Below are positions 39,487 to 51,756 of a DNA stretch of 64,000 bases, piece after piece; positions within the stretch are counted from its first letter, which is position 1; each line of letters begins with the position of its first letter. The DNA comes from Varroa destructor (lineage: Eukaryota > Arthropoda > Arachnida > Mesostigmata > Varroidae): NCBI RefSeq assembly GCF_002443255.2, contig NW_019211454.1, forward strand, positions 66,727,282-66,791,281, read 5' to 3'. The position numbers and the translations under genes are program-made. Under the pieces are notes generated by a model. That model saw only the letters and a list, made by a program, of their open reading frames with translations, was not told the origin of the DNA and searched no databases.

Positions 39487-39741
39487 TTAAAAAACATACC
39501 CAAATAAAAAATTGTTATTCTTATCATGTTCGAAACGTTTAGGCACAACTTTATTGAAAGTCTCTATAGCGTTGTTGATTTGTTCAGTTATCTCTTGATG
39601 CCTATATTGAAGCAAAACCCATAAGAGGAACAGAAGTGCTGACGTTACCAAGAAGATAACAAACAATAGAAGATTATTCTTTCCCTCTGAGAATATTACT
39701 TCGGCAAAGGAGCTTTGGAAGTAACGACGAAGTACTGCCAT
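39487..39741 (-). CDS. hypothetical small single-pass membrane protein
   Basis: An 84-residue open frame from an ATG at 39741-39739 to a TAA, on the strand opposite the host gene and inside its intron. The protein is well organised: a basic N-terminus MAVLRRYFQ, one strongly hydrophobic segment at about residues 24-45 (LLLFVIFLVTSALLFLLWVLL), then a charged, helix-prone tail with EITEQINNAIETF. By the positive-inside rule the N-terminus should be cytosolic, although the tail is also charged. The ATG has G at +4 but T at -3. A possible donor (GG|GTATGT at 39500/39499) falls near the end, so this may be one exon of a longer gene. I recognise no family. The amino-acid pattern is better than chance ORFs nearby, but no polyadenylation signal was found close by. 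Confidence 0.45.
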   Translation of the reverse strand: MAVLRRYFQSSFAEVIFSEGKNNLLLFVIFLVTSALLFLLWVLLQYRHQEITEQINNAIETFNKVVPKRFEHDKNNNFLFGYVF

Positions 39742-42700
39742 CGAACTCACTATTAGCCAGTGCTGTTATCACTTTCTAGCAGAATCATCGTGTTTTAGTT
39801 TTAAAATTCGCAATTGTTCTAATGCAGTTAAGATAAGATAAGACGTTATAAATCAGTTATATAATGACGGATATATGAGTATTGATTGTACTTTACTCAT
39901 GCTGTTATTACGTTCTGTTTATTTTCTGTCTTTGTTAAACATCCCACTTTTGTCTTATTTCTAATATATAATACTTTTTGGCAACTAGGTGTTTTTCGTG
40001 ACCCACTGAAATACATGCAAGAACATCTACATAAGAACAAAAGTAGTTTTTTCTACTTCGTACTTTAGCTGATACAGCAGAAAGTTTGCCAAGATAATAA
40101 TGGGCATTCGTCAAGCTGCCTCACCGATTGTAGAATATTTGCACCATTCTAGCCATGATGAAAAGCTCTTGTTTTCATTCCTCGAATATATTCCGTTGCA
40201 GACATTTGTGAAGTGTATTTGTCCCTGCGTTACCCGCTGTTTTTTCTTGCTCCCCCGCCACTCTTCGTTGAACCCCAGTCGTCGCGGCTACAGCTTGTAT
40301 ACGACAAATTCACAAGACAAAGCGGCAAGCAGCTAACGATACGCTAGTTATCATTACAATATTTGCTTTTTCCGAAATGCAGGCGCACAGGTGCTGAGAG
40401 TCAACAACGATCGATATAGACACGTGTAGGATTGTTTTATGATGTTTTTCGTTCACTTCGCGCACTCCGAATAACTCCCAACAGGAGAACATTGATATAA
40501 GAGTATACATTTGCATTTCAACTAAGCGAACTGACCTAATTTTAGGGTTGGCTAGCAAAAACGAATATCTCAGAGGCACTCACCCGTGCTTATATAGTCG
40601 TAGATGTGTATCTATTCTTAGATTATACTGTTTGGACCAATACAACTTCACCACATTTATTCGGCAGGGCGTTTTTATTCCGTCCGGTGCGTTCAACTTC
40701 ATCTTATACTGTGTAGATCTTATCGTGACCTCTAGCGGTCCGGCCGGGCTAGATTCCGTTGTCTTTAAAGCCGACCAACGGACAGCCTTCCATGTTGCCT
40801 TTACAATCAGACTCCCCGTCGTATTGATTATCGTGTTGCACATAACAGTGCACGTAGAGATCGAGGCCGTTCGCCTCCTACAAGTTGGTAGACGCCGCAG
40901 CTGTGCACATATGCACGTACTTTAGCCCAAATTCTTCTTTCCGGAAAATAACATATTATCACACGCTGCTCATGCTTAGGTGACCCTAACGACGTTTAGG
41001 TCTCAGACACCTGCAAAAGGTATGGCTCGTAATTTCGTTGCATCGGAACAGTCAAGAATGCTTCACCTAAATAAGATGCCATTTTCCAACCTTTTCACAG
41101 TACACTAATAACTGGTGCCCACTCCGTGAGGTCAGGATCATTATAAAGACTCGTAGTAATCGAGGTGCTTGTTAACCTAACGGTCCAAGCCGCACTCCAG
41201 TAATCAAACCGCGGTCGAGTTGCTAGTATGAATCAGCTTTAAACAATACATTCGAGTACTTTACTACTGTTTGACCGTACATAAATGAGCGACGCATAGC
41301 GCTCAACCGCGTGTCGCCTCATATTGTATCGACGTATGTATCTCTCTATTTTTGTATTCTCGTAATACGCGTGAAAATCGTCGTTGGCCTGTGTAGATGA
41401 AAAAGCAAACAGTGCACCACACACGTCTAACACATCCATAGACGTATGTCGTGTTGCTCATCGTCCTTCATCAGGAAGTCGCTGCTAGATATCGCATTGG
41501 GTGGAGCCGTCTGATTCGATGCCCCCTTCTGCACCTCCTTTCTTGCTTGCCAGAAGCGTTGGCTATCATTCGGTCCGGTCGAAACATTAAGACTAGTCAT
41601 GCGTTCTGGCGCTAAGTAAAGGGAGGACTCATCAATGACATTTAGAAGTAAACTTTTCCTGACCTATTTACTAGCTGGTCGATACATCGAATGCCCTTTT
41701 AATATATCAATATTGTGCTCGACAGTATTAACATAAATTGGGCGTACGAATGCAGAGGTTGTGTGCGGGTTTGCCTGCTGTCCTGGCCGTATGGCTACTA
41801 TGGACGAATGGTTCCTTGCAGGCAACGAAAACCTGTTTGGTACACTCCAGCCGGATGTGTTATTTTCGTCTGCATCGTCTACCATCAGTAAAGGCTTGTG
41901 AACCACTGGAAATCGGGCAAGGTCACGAGTCCAATACGTTATCCGAACTCCCAGACGGTTCCTCTCTGCTTCCCTAGGTATCCGTTCATTCGACCCAAGC
42001 TAGTTCAGTCTATTTTCGGCTCGTGACTCCTTTTACTCTGCTATTGACGAATCTCCCATAGACACATGTTTGTACAAGCGAGCAACTATATATCCATAGG
42101 AATATGGTCAGCTGTCAAATTATGAATGCAAAAACTTCTTTTTTCTCTCGAATGTACTGACAGGCTTATCAGCGGGATATCGCAAAAATACTAACCGAGC
42201 TAGACTGGAAACATTCAGCATTCAGTAACAGAAGGACACCCGTGAAAGTTTGATGGGCATTAATGCCATTGAGCAGTAACATTGACCGCGTATTGTATAT
42301 TTTTTCTGCGGTAGAATTGTGAGCTAGGAGCAATAGAATCGTATACGTGAAAGATCGCGCGGTTAGTCGGAAGAGTGTACGTTTCTGTATTTGTTCCGTT
42401 ATAATCCGATGGGAATAAAAGTGTTCATTAAATGTGCTATTCATTAATCTGACAGCCTACCGGATGACAGGCATAAAGAGCAATTCGATGATGTCTTATC
42501 TTGTGAAAAAGACTGCTTAACTGATCAGGACTTGCACAATGCCTCTGCAGTACTGCAAGAAGTTAGATGAGCATTTTCTCAAGACAGGAGTGCGAAGATA
42601 GCACTTCGCATCGATGACAACGGTATATTCCAACCTTTTCACTGAATGCAATTAATGAAACTTGCGAGTTTTAGGTGCTATATGGCCATGAACTATTACT

Positions 42701-43169
42701 TAAGAACACGGCTGAGCTCAGTTATGCTGACATAACTGTTCATAGCGGAAGAGTTTAGCTGCACATAGGCGCAAGAACGTGTGTGATCGGTATATATTTT
42801 TCTCACGAAAATAGCTCTTATGACTAAATTATATAATAATACACATATATATACGAAAAACATGCTTAAATATTGGGCTTACTTACTGTAGGTAACTTAG
42901 CAGTCGCAAGATGGCATACCCTTTTTAGAGGCTCTTCTATTTCATAGCAATTCAGAATCTAAATGTGTTAGAAAGCCAACTGATATAAACTGCTTTACTT
43001 TTAGACGATCCTTAATGTCCTTTAACTTTGAACAAACATTAAAGTGTAAATTGGATCAAACTTCAGCTTTCGTACGAATATTATAGTTTTCTGTTATTCA
43101 GACAGATTTTCCTAAACAACTCTTTTAGCTCGTGTTAATTTTGTCATTTGCTCTGGTCGTACGCTTAAG

Positions 43170-43490
43170 GGTGAACGGATGGCATACGAAGATAAGTTGT
43201 CTGCAGTTTGTTTCGAGAAACGACAGCTTGAAAGCCATGTGAGGGCACTCCACGTAAGCTGTGTGGCGGGTGGAGGTGGCACAGGCACTGCTGGGAGCTC
43301 TCTAGGAACCGTAGTTCCCTCCAGGAGTTTGGCCGCTGCAGGTGTTGTCACAGGTCCTGCTTCCGGCCAGGGATTGCCCGCAGGATCAACAGGATCTGCT
43401 GCGGCCACCAATTCTGCCAGCAGCGTTCATCCAGCGGTCAATTCTAGTCATCTCGGGTCGTTTCATGACTCTCCCAGCATAAACGATAAG
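43170..43490 (+). CDS. coiled-coil gene, exon with Gly/Ala/Ser-rich tail
   Basis: This exon starts after CGCTTAAG in phase 0 with GERMAYEDKL and FEKRQLESHVRALH, continuing the coiled coil of the preceding exon. It then runs into a Gly/Ser/Ala/Val-rich linker of 79 residues ending HDSPSINDK. Two donors are possible, both in phase 0: CAC|GTAAGC after 43253 (better consensus, removes the linker) and AAG|GTTCGT after 43490 (weaker, keeps it). The linker is compositionally coding-like and GC-richer than the flanking intron, so I give the longer form. An acceptor after 43128 has a better pyrimidine tract, but would be in phase 1. Confidence 0.65.
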
Positions 43491-45082
43491 GTTCGTTTAT
43501 ATGAATGCTTACAAAATATTATGTAATTTTACGATAGTACAGCTACTAAGTTATTTTTCGTTTTAGCAAATTTCTTTTACTTTCACCATCAGATGGTAAA
43601 AATATAATATGCTCCCGTGTATAAAGATGCTCTTATAGCGGTCACCTAGTCACCTAGCCAAATTGGGTCACATTTTCCGTTTGCGAAAAAAAAACTTCAG
43701 AAGTTGTTCGAGCTTGACGTGCAAAACTAGCTAAAAACCTTATTAGGTTTATTATCAATCTCGTATGCAAATAGTTCTTAGAGATTCGGTCTAGGTTTAT
43801 CAAAATACTTAATACTTAATTTTAACACACCAACAAAGAATTAGAATTGTTATAACACACTCTTCGCAAATGTTTTTAAGAGATTAATTAGCTTAGGATA
43901 AAGACCAATAGTGCGACCCTTTTTATAGCAACAGTAAATGTTTAGCCGTAGAATTGTTAAGCAATCACCTTACTCAACCTTTACACATATACATTTGAAA
44001 GAATGACTGTCACACTCCAACATAGTACAAGGAAGCCATTGAGAACAAATGTTATTTGTTCTCAATGGCTTCCTTGTATTAATATTATAAATACTTTCCA
44101 TATACGTGGTATAGAAGCAAACTTCGATGAAGGATTCTGTACATGGATGGCAGTACACATCCGTTGTATATGTCTGCTTGTCTATGTTTGGAAACGTTTC
44201 ACCGAAGAGAAAGGCAACCTAGCGTTTCTATGGGTTGGCGTCAACAAGTCTGTTGCCACCCAGAAAGTAAAAATGTAACCCCAGAAAATGGATAATGCTA
44301 ACTACACCTTGCAGGATATGTTCATTAAAGGGTACGTTATCACTATTATGCATATCTACGAAAACAGTGTGTTATTTTACTATGCATTTTGCCTCGTTAA
44401 GTTTGCCCAGTATCAGTAAAGCGGACACTTTCTCTCGGAAATAGCCAAACATTGATTTCGACAATAGAACGAAGCCTATTGAATCACGTGTTTTATTCTT
44501 GTAGGAACCGTCTAAACAACTGGTTACGTATAAGTAGGCTCTATATACGGTTGGACCTAGATAATATTTTGCCATAAAATACACAAGTAACATTATCTTC
44601 GGCACCTTGATACCATCTGAAATGACCCGATCCGGTGTACATTGGCGACATATTCGTACGACCTGTTTCACTCCGATTTCATGCCGCATTTTCCTATTTA
44701 GAATAACAGTCAAATACGGCAACATAGAATCTATGAGGAATTTTCGTGTTTACTAATGACGCTCGTAAAAAATGTGTCACGATGTTATTGGAGCCGGCAG
44801 CATCTCTCAGAGTATGCCAGTCCTAGTACAGAGGAAATTAAAAAAAAACGTGCCTTTAAGCACAGACATTACCTAGACAGGCACATGTACGTGTAGTGCT
44901 ATTTAAACGAACACCCTATCTAAGTGTACAGGATAACTAACGTTATTGAGAGCTATAAAAACATAGAAATGCTATTAAAAAAGGAAAACAATACACAAAT
45001 ATGGAATAGAGGAATATCGTATGGTGAACAATAATAGTTCAAGTTTTAAGCTCGTGTAATTCAATTTCGATTGTATGTCTAG
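43491..45082 (+). other. intron of the coiled-coil gene
   Basis: A 1.6-kb AT-rich intron. Its notable content is the perfect inverted repeat at 44026-44078; otherwise nothing was recognised. Confidence 0.6.
44026..44078. repeat. perfect 25-bp inverted repeat, 3-base loop
   Basis: Arms 44026-44050 and 44054-44078 are exact reverse complements across all 25 bases (left arm begins TACAAGGAAGCCATTGAGAA), with GTT between them. Up to three more pairs (one a wobble) extend the stem outward. The absence of any mismatch suggests recent origin. Confidence 0.9.
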
Positions 45083-45232
45083 GTGTCCCGTGTCCTTCAG
45101 ATAGACAATCCTTTGGAACTGCAACGCCAGTTGATTGAACACATCATGGATAATGCGGCTCTAATTGACAGACTGCGAAAACTAGAGGCCACGTGGGCGA
45201 AGCGACATCATGACTGGGCAAAGACCGAAGAG
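45083..45232 (+). CDS. coiled-coil gene, helical exon
   Basis: Fifty codons, phase 0 at both ends, donor GAG|GTAGGT. It encodes VSRVLQIDNPLELQRQLIEH then MDNAALIDRLRKLEATWAKR, charged and helical with regular Leu spacing and two Trp. A second acceptor (GTCCTTCAG, after 45100) would shorten the exon by six codons without changing the frame; the first acceptor, GTATGTCTAG, is used here. Confidence 0.75.
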
Positions 45233-45614
45233 GTAGGTCAAAAACTATAGAAAAAAAAAAGACAATTTCTAGGTAGCAATATCTGGGGCTGCCTATAATA
45301 GATATTTTTCTTTCTAACTAATATATTTGATATTGCTTAATATAAAATAAAATAGATTGGCATAGGTTGTCCTGGTATGTCAGTTTTATCCATTTTTACA
45401 TCATCTACGTTAATGCTAAAATATTCTATGCTTCAACTTTTGTCTACACTCAGCTGATTCGAATTTGCTGAATCTGTGTTATCTATAGTGCGTGGTAATC
45501 TTGTAATTAACGCAGGTTTTCTGTTTTTTAGACACTTTTACATTGTTTATATCTCTTTGTTTTCCTATTCTTATCGTATGCATCAATATACATCACGCTG
45601 TTATTCGCTTGTAG
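45233..45614 (+). other. intron of the coiled-coil gene
   Basis: A 382-base intron, GTAGGT to TTCGCTTGTAG, AT-rich, with no other content seen. Confidence 0.75.
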
Positions 45615-46214
45615 GCGCTGCAATCGCACGTAGATGACTTAATGGGTGAGCGGGACGAGTGCATATCCGCATTACGAAAAAACCAAGTTGATTTACGAAG
45701 ACTTCGTTCGAGACTCACGTTTCTTGAAAGCGCCGTCCACAAATTTGACGGAGGACCGACGCACGGGACTCACGACGCTCGAGAGGCCCTCGATCAAATC
45801 GATGAGATGGAAGCTGCCCTCCCATTACCGCCATGGATGCAGAGTTCCTCACCCCGTCTCGTACAGAGCTACCATAATAATCTAGCAATCGGGCTAGGCG
45901 AACGGAAAAGCCCGCATCATTCGCTACCCCCACGGGTTGGCGTTAACCAAGCGGCCAACGCTCATCTATTCCGCAATGAAGGCCCGGCCTCGTTATTGAG
46001 TAATCAGTGGCGCCGACCCGGAGCTAATTCACCGCAAGACCTTATGTCGGTACATGACGATCTAACGTCGCATATCGATCAGATATGTTCCGAGTTCGAC
46101 CCGCTCAGTGGTAAGGAGGGCCAAGCACCGGGAGCCACACAGGGTCATGACTACGACTCCTTAGACTTATCGATGCCGCTTCAGCCAACGAAGCTTCACA
46201 GCGCGCTGACTTAG
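45615..46214 (+). CDS. coiled-coil gene, terminal exon
   Basis: The last 199 codons and a TAG stop, after acceptor ATTCGCTTGTAG, phase 0. Roughly the first 45 residues continue the coiled coil (ALQSHVDDLMGERDECIS, DLRRLRSRLTFLESAV). A less ordered remainder follows: a Pro-containing stretch ALPLPPWMQSSSPR, basic/serine linker, an acidic helix-like patch DDLTSHIDQICSEFDPL, and the end SMPLQPTKLHSALT. No enzyme motif, membrane segment or PDZ-binding C-terminus of the usual type is seen. With the six upstream exons the joined protein is about 897 residues, plus whatever the unseen start adds. A cytoskeletal or junctional scaffold role is a guess from composition only. Confidence 0.8.
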   Translation, partial: ALQSHVDDLMGERDECISALRKNQVDLRRLRSRLTFLESAVHKFDGGPTHGTHDAREALDQIDEMEAALPLPPWMQSSSPRLVQSYHNNLAIGLGERKSPHHSLPPRVGVNQAANAHLFRNEGPASLLSNQWRRPGANSPQDLMSVHDDLTSHIDQICSEFDPLSGKEGQAPGATQGHDYDSLDLSMPLQPTKLHSALT

Positions 46215-46795
46215 TATACTTCATTGAATTCTGACGTGAAACGCCTGATTATTAAAATAGACAAAGCTCTATGGCCCATTTAGAATAGGTAGGTAGTAGA
46301 TAGATGGAATCGATGCCTGCACCGTATCTGTGGTGATAGAATACCTCATTATAATTGAATCCTGTAAACAAATTTCCGAGGATCCGATGCTTAATGATCC
46401 GGTATCAAGCCTTCTTTATATCATCCTGATTGATCCTTTTGGCAATACGTAATCTTCCCCATAGGATGCTACTAATTCGTTTGATGATAAATTACACTCT
46501 ATTAATGCAATTATTTCTTGTCAAAAACAAGATCTCGTATTGTAGCAAAACGAGCGATCTTGAAAAACTATGACAAGATGGAATGACACACCTTTTCCCA
46601 TATGGTAGTTGTTCAGAGATGATTTACGTACACAGGTGATTTAATTAAAAAAAAAAAAAGGAAATGAGGGAACCAACTTGCGGAAAACTGATCCAAGCGA
46701 ATATAAACCTCGGTATTGACCGTCGTACCATGTAATCTATTTTAACAGCTTTAGAACCAAATCGTCTCACACAGCAAAATGATCAGCGAGACATA

Positions 46796-46801
46796 AATAA
46801 A
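46796..46801 (+). terminator. candidate polyadenylation signal, coiled-coil gene
   Basis: First AATAAA on the + strand after the stop codon, about 580 bases downstream. Another candidate lies near 46996. Actual cleavage site not visible. Confidence 0.4.
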
Positions 46802-48159
46802 AATACTATAAGTAAAAAGTGAGTACGAGGCCGTATACCAAATACATACGCGCTTGACATGGGCGTAGCCGGTCGGCTGTCTGTCTATAAGACATCATGA
46901 CAAAAACAATAGCTGTTGAACATCATGTTTTACACAGAAGCATACACATACATACACACTCATATATCAAATGAGGGAACAAGATATGAACTATAAATAA
47001 ATGCTGTTAACTATTATATTCTGTTAGGACGACGACGACGACTAGATTGATAAATGAGCGGGTTCGGATAGACAAGACTTCGTCGGTCCTGAAGAGCCTA
47101 CGCCGGATTTACTAGCATAACAATAAGTCTGCGGTGATTACTGTGTAGCTTTCATGTTAATTAATGTATATTTGTTGTTAAGGTTTCGGCGGCACTGCCG
47201 ACAGGAGATTGACTGCCGCAATTTTCACTTTCGTGGCTGAATCCGATTCGTGGGTGGTGAGATATTGGTCGTTTGATTTGAATTTCTGCACGACTACTTT
47301 ATATTATTTCTATTATTAGTATTATGACCACCATATTGATTCGTACTGTTTCTGCTTTATACGTATACCGTTAGAACTGTAGAATCGAAATTAGCGTAGC
47401 TTCATTCTAATTTGTGGATCCTGATCTTCTACCACACTATATATATATAGCTGTTGTAGCTTTGTGAGTTCTCGGATGTTAAATAGCATTTGTCATCTGA
47501 ATCCTTTTACATATCTGCACACGTATCAAGGTACCACATATGTTGTGTCCATTGAAGATGCACCGTGGATGTTGTAACCAAAGACCTGCCGTGTCTTCAC
47601 TGTCCGCTCTTGAAGCTTCGAACGACTTTTTTGGAACTAACTGCTCGAAATAGTTTTATCTTATTTTTAGCCATCAGATAATCGGGTTGGCGACCGCGTG
47701 GTTACTAAGCATCGGGTGAATTTTTCATAATGAACATCTGTTCAGTTAGAAAATAGCCATATTGTTTATAAATTTTCACCTTGAAGGAACAATTGTTTAG
47801 ATCTTTTTTCAACGCCCGTGGTTCGCACAAATCAGTGATTTGCGTCGCTTCGTCGTATTATCTATAGTCCTACAATTACCTCACCATACCTGTATGTTGA
47901 TTCCCCATCTAGGAACATACTTTTTTTTTTAGTGTTCTTAGATTGAGCCCGTTGCAATCACATGGCTGAGTGTTATTATTAAAAGTCGACTTGCGAGGTC
48001 GCCAAAACAGTCACAGATTGACATTATCCTCAACGCGCGGCGAATACTAACAAGCAATTACAATAAAACTGACACTGATGGACATAAACAAACAAAAATA
48101 AATAGGACACCCGAACGAAATAAGGACGAGTTTACTCGAGAATGTGACATGGCGACGCG

Positions 48160-48181
48160 ATATATATATATATATATATAT
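48160..48181. repeat. (AT)n microsatellite
   Basis: About eleven AT units in the convergent intergenic region. Confidence 0.9.
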
Positions 48182-51100
48182 CGAAAAATGAAAAAATAGG
48201 TTTAGGTACTCTTGGAACCCAGTTGTACTGACACATCTGCTATAGTTGTCGCACAGCTTAGCCACAACCGCTGTTATGGCTTTTGTGGTTCGCCCTTGTG
48301 GGTAGATTATAAGCACTGAAGAAGCGTGAAGATTTACTCGTCAGCTAGAAATCTTTAGAAGTTTATTATTGAATAGGGCGACGACGATGATGATGAAAAA
48401 ACGTGAAAGATGACTGTTATTATTATAATTATTATTGCAATACAGACCAACGAAGAAAGTGAGACAGGCGTATTTGATTTAGAGCGAGCGAGCGAGCGAT
48501 AGAGAGGCAGGGATGAATAGACAGGCAAATACAGTGAACTGATATGGAAAATAGGACGACACAAGCAAGAATGAAAAAAATTTTAGAAAAAATGCTGTCA
48601 TTATAATATGATGAGGAAGCTATTGACAACAAATACGAACAAGACGACACCAAGGCCAGGAATCTACAAAAGCAGAACTGCGTTTGTGTACCGTAGGCGT
48701 GTACGACACGTTCCATTGAAGAAATGGGAAATATCGTGGATTAGAAAAAAAAGAAAAAAACGATATTATTGATAATGTCATACTCAAGGAGATAACTAGC
48801 AGATGGATGGTCAGGACAATGATAGTACTTCGGTCACCTGCGCTGCGTCGCCGGTGTGTACATATTAATAATAATAATATAAAAAAATTATAAATACAAA
48901 ATCAATAGACTAATAATAATAATAATGGTGAGGCAAATAAAGCGAATCAACAAAATGCCCGAAAGTCACCAAATAAATAATCACTTTTTTAGTGGTAGAA
49001 AACGTGCTATGCACTTATTGCATGAAATGTGTTCTTACAGATAGAGCTAGTGAATCGTTAATGGCAAAGTATTTATGCATAGCTTGTCCATATAGCACGT
49101 TCTGATAATTTTCATCATAGTTTTATCTTATCTAGACATAGCGTAATTTATAAACAGCGTATGGGTTTTTCAGGACAAAAAATTAACGTCTAGGCTACGA
49201 ACTTTACGTCTGGTAGGCACTCTAAATAAAGGGCTAGACCCTAGTACGCAACGAAGTGTGTTTCTGGTCGGGTTTAAACATAGACCACAGTGTGTCCCTA
49301 AGATCAGCAGATAAACATGTTACCCCTTAAGATATCACTACGATCTCTTTCTAACACGCATTTAAACTAAGTATCGTTATGTAAATGTAAGTATTAAGCG
49401 ATTTTTCTTACATGTATGCACAAAGGTATCTCGATACACGTATCAATTAGTTGCTATTCGCTTAGAGGACGACTTCAGTTTAGGACTAAACAGCTAAACA
49501 ACTGGTACTTAAGTATTCCTACCTTATAATGAATTTTAAGTGCTTCCTCTCTGGCGCGACACTGTTATACTGACATTTATCACACTCTCATCCAATCAGC
49601 ACAAATGCTCATCCAGTCTTATACAGATGTATGGTTGTCTGAATGCAAGTTCGATCTTGCTGAAAGGAGTACCGTGGCTTATCAGTTGACATGGTATCGA
49701 AAGACTAGGATCGTCAGAAATGCACTTTTACCCTGTTCTAATTAATGACGGGGTTCTAGAATTTGGCATACAGAAACCTGTTTCTATACCTCTTACAGTT
49801 GCGTACAATATGATAAAACATAAATTTTAGGTAACCAAGGATATCCTGGCTAACAAATTCTTTTGGTCTAAGGACACTAGACAGTATCTGCGCTTATAAT
49901 CTAAATAACAGCCTCGTTCTTATGCGATAAACGAAGCACCAACTATTAACTACAATTTCTCGACGCATATTTTATACAACCGTAGTATAGAATGAAAAAC
50001 AAGATGGCACGTCGTGGTACTGCTCTGGTACCCAGAGTTGTTGATAGCATACGCCGGTATTAAGCCGTAAAGATCGGTCTAGTTCCTACAGGATGTAATA
50101 AACTTATCGTGCTATGCCTCGGATTCATTTTCATTTTTCTAGCGAACATCGCATCACAAATTCATGCGGTCAGAACCCGGGTTATCATGGACGACTAACA
50201 CTAGACAACTGGAACAAATGGACCGCTCTATAGCGTCGTTTTTGTAGCTAAAAAAAAAAAAGACATCAAGCAATTAGATTTATATAACGGCGCGGTTTTG
50301 AATGATCATTAGCAGTAGAAGGTACATTTACGACCTACTTTTTTCATATTTTTTTTTAACTCTTTACTTTTGACCTCGTAATTACAACAATCATCGAAAA
50401 TTTTGTAGCGGGAGCTTTAATCACAGATTAAAGACCAATTGTAAACTGGGCGTTCTCTTGGCTATTGATTGATAGATATTTCCTGTAACTAATGCGAAAT
50501 TACCGACTATGGCTAATGCAGTCTATGCAGGATTCATTGAAAGTGCGGCTAGTGGCCTAAAAGAAAAGATACTTTCTCAAGGTCACAACGGTGCCCCATT
50601 GTGTTTCATGTTTATTATATTTTCAAAAGTGACTAAATATCTCCGGAATTGTTGATAATTTGTCGAATGAACATAAAATAAAAAAACCTTATTATGAGTG
50701 ATTTTCTGCAGCTGAATAGAAATCTCACGTTTGTCCAACCAGAAAGAAACGATCTTTTTTTATACATTATAGACTGCATGCATGTAGCAATAATCAATTA
50801 ATACAACTGAAAATAAAACAGTTAGGCTCGATACAGACCCAAACAATGGAAATTCGTTTGTATGAAATAGGTCCTAACCGATACTAATGCGACTACTGTG
50901 AGGCGTTCTAAAATTAATGGGTGCCCCACGTACCTGACCCAATCTGAAAGTCAACAAACGAAAGGGGTGACAGCGGCCCTTTGACCTGCGAAACTAGCTT
51001 ATAGGTTGAATCTGATCATACCAGAGCTTCTTACTTTTGTTATTAAGTGAACAAGGAAAAACCGCTAAACGGATGTTTAAACTGGACTCTTTTTTTAAAT

Positions 51101-51271
51101 ATACTAGTCAATTCAGCTTACTCAAATTCAATGACTAGTGAAAAATACAATAACAAATACCTTATTCTTTTCAGTTAAATGAGCCTTTTCCCACTTTCCA
51201 AGTAGATTAGAAATTGCGTTATGTCCTTCCTAAAGGACACTAGATCGTCCCAATATTGTCTATTACTGTTA

Positions 51272-51277
51272 TTTATT
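51272..51277 (-). terminator. candidate polyadenylation signal, helicase gene
   Basis: First AATAAA on the - strand after the helicase stop codon (TTTATT on the + strand), about 480 bases downstream of it. Confidence 0.4.
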
Positions 51278-51756
51278 ACGTATAAAATAACTGTTACATA
51301 CCTATAGTTAGCATTTCTCTGTATCGTAAGTTGGTATTCACTACAACATCAGCCATTCGATCCCACACCAAGTTCTGAGGCCGAGATAACAATGCAATAA
51401 TACTATATATAATTTTCATTCAGCAGAAGACAAACGTACGTAATTGAGAAAAAAGCGCAACAAAAGCGCAAATTTGCTGGATGGAGCTAGGAGTTAATCA
51501 AATAAAATATAAAATACTTCCTCATTTTAAGATTCAATTGAAGTTCTGCTTTTTGTTTTCAGTTATCACGCATCACCTTCGTACATCACCACACGCTTAT
51601 TAAGTTGACCCTATATCGATTGACTCGAACAGCCATTGAACTAAAGCGCTATGAACTGCTTAACATACAGCAGCTCAATCCCAATTACCGAATTTGAATA
51701 TCTCTATCCATAGAACTTAACTACTGTAATTGTTACCAGCTTGAGAACTTTGACAT

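Larger units (their letters stand above)
37301..43169 (+). other. intron of the coiled-coil gene, with assembly gap and an antisense ORF
   Basis: A 5.9-kb intron. It contains the run of N at 37547-37646 and a - strand membrane-protein ORF at 39487-39741. Because the exons on both sides are in phase 0 and join to a continuous coiled coil, no missing exon is required, but a small exon hidden in the gap cannot be excluded. Confidence 0.6.
46215..51756. other. convergent intergenic region with both 3' UTRs
   Basis: The + strand gene and the - strand helicase end facing each other across 5.5 kb. No coding sequence is supported. The block has a (GAC)5 run at 47028-47042, an (AT)n run at 48160-48181, a short (GAGC)n run near 48482-48497, several poly-A runs, and ATA/AAT-rich sequence near 48860-48930. 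The first AATAAA of each UTR is listed separately. Confidence 0.6.

Noticed and set aside
41664..41906. - strand frame containing VDDADE, resembling a DEAD-like box
   Set aside because: The surrounding residues do not fit motif II (no preceding hydrophobic strand of the right form, no following helix), and it is far from the helicase gene.
43112..43411. - strand Pro/Ala-rich frame
   Set aside because: Antisense shadow of the Gly/Ala/Ser linker exon.
48355..48716. Overlapping - strand Ser- and Ile-rich frames
   Set aside because: Made of ATA/GAT/GAGC simple repeats in the 3' region; no coding character.
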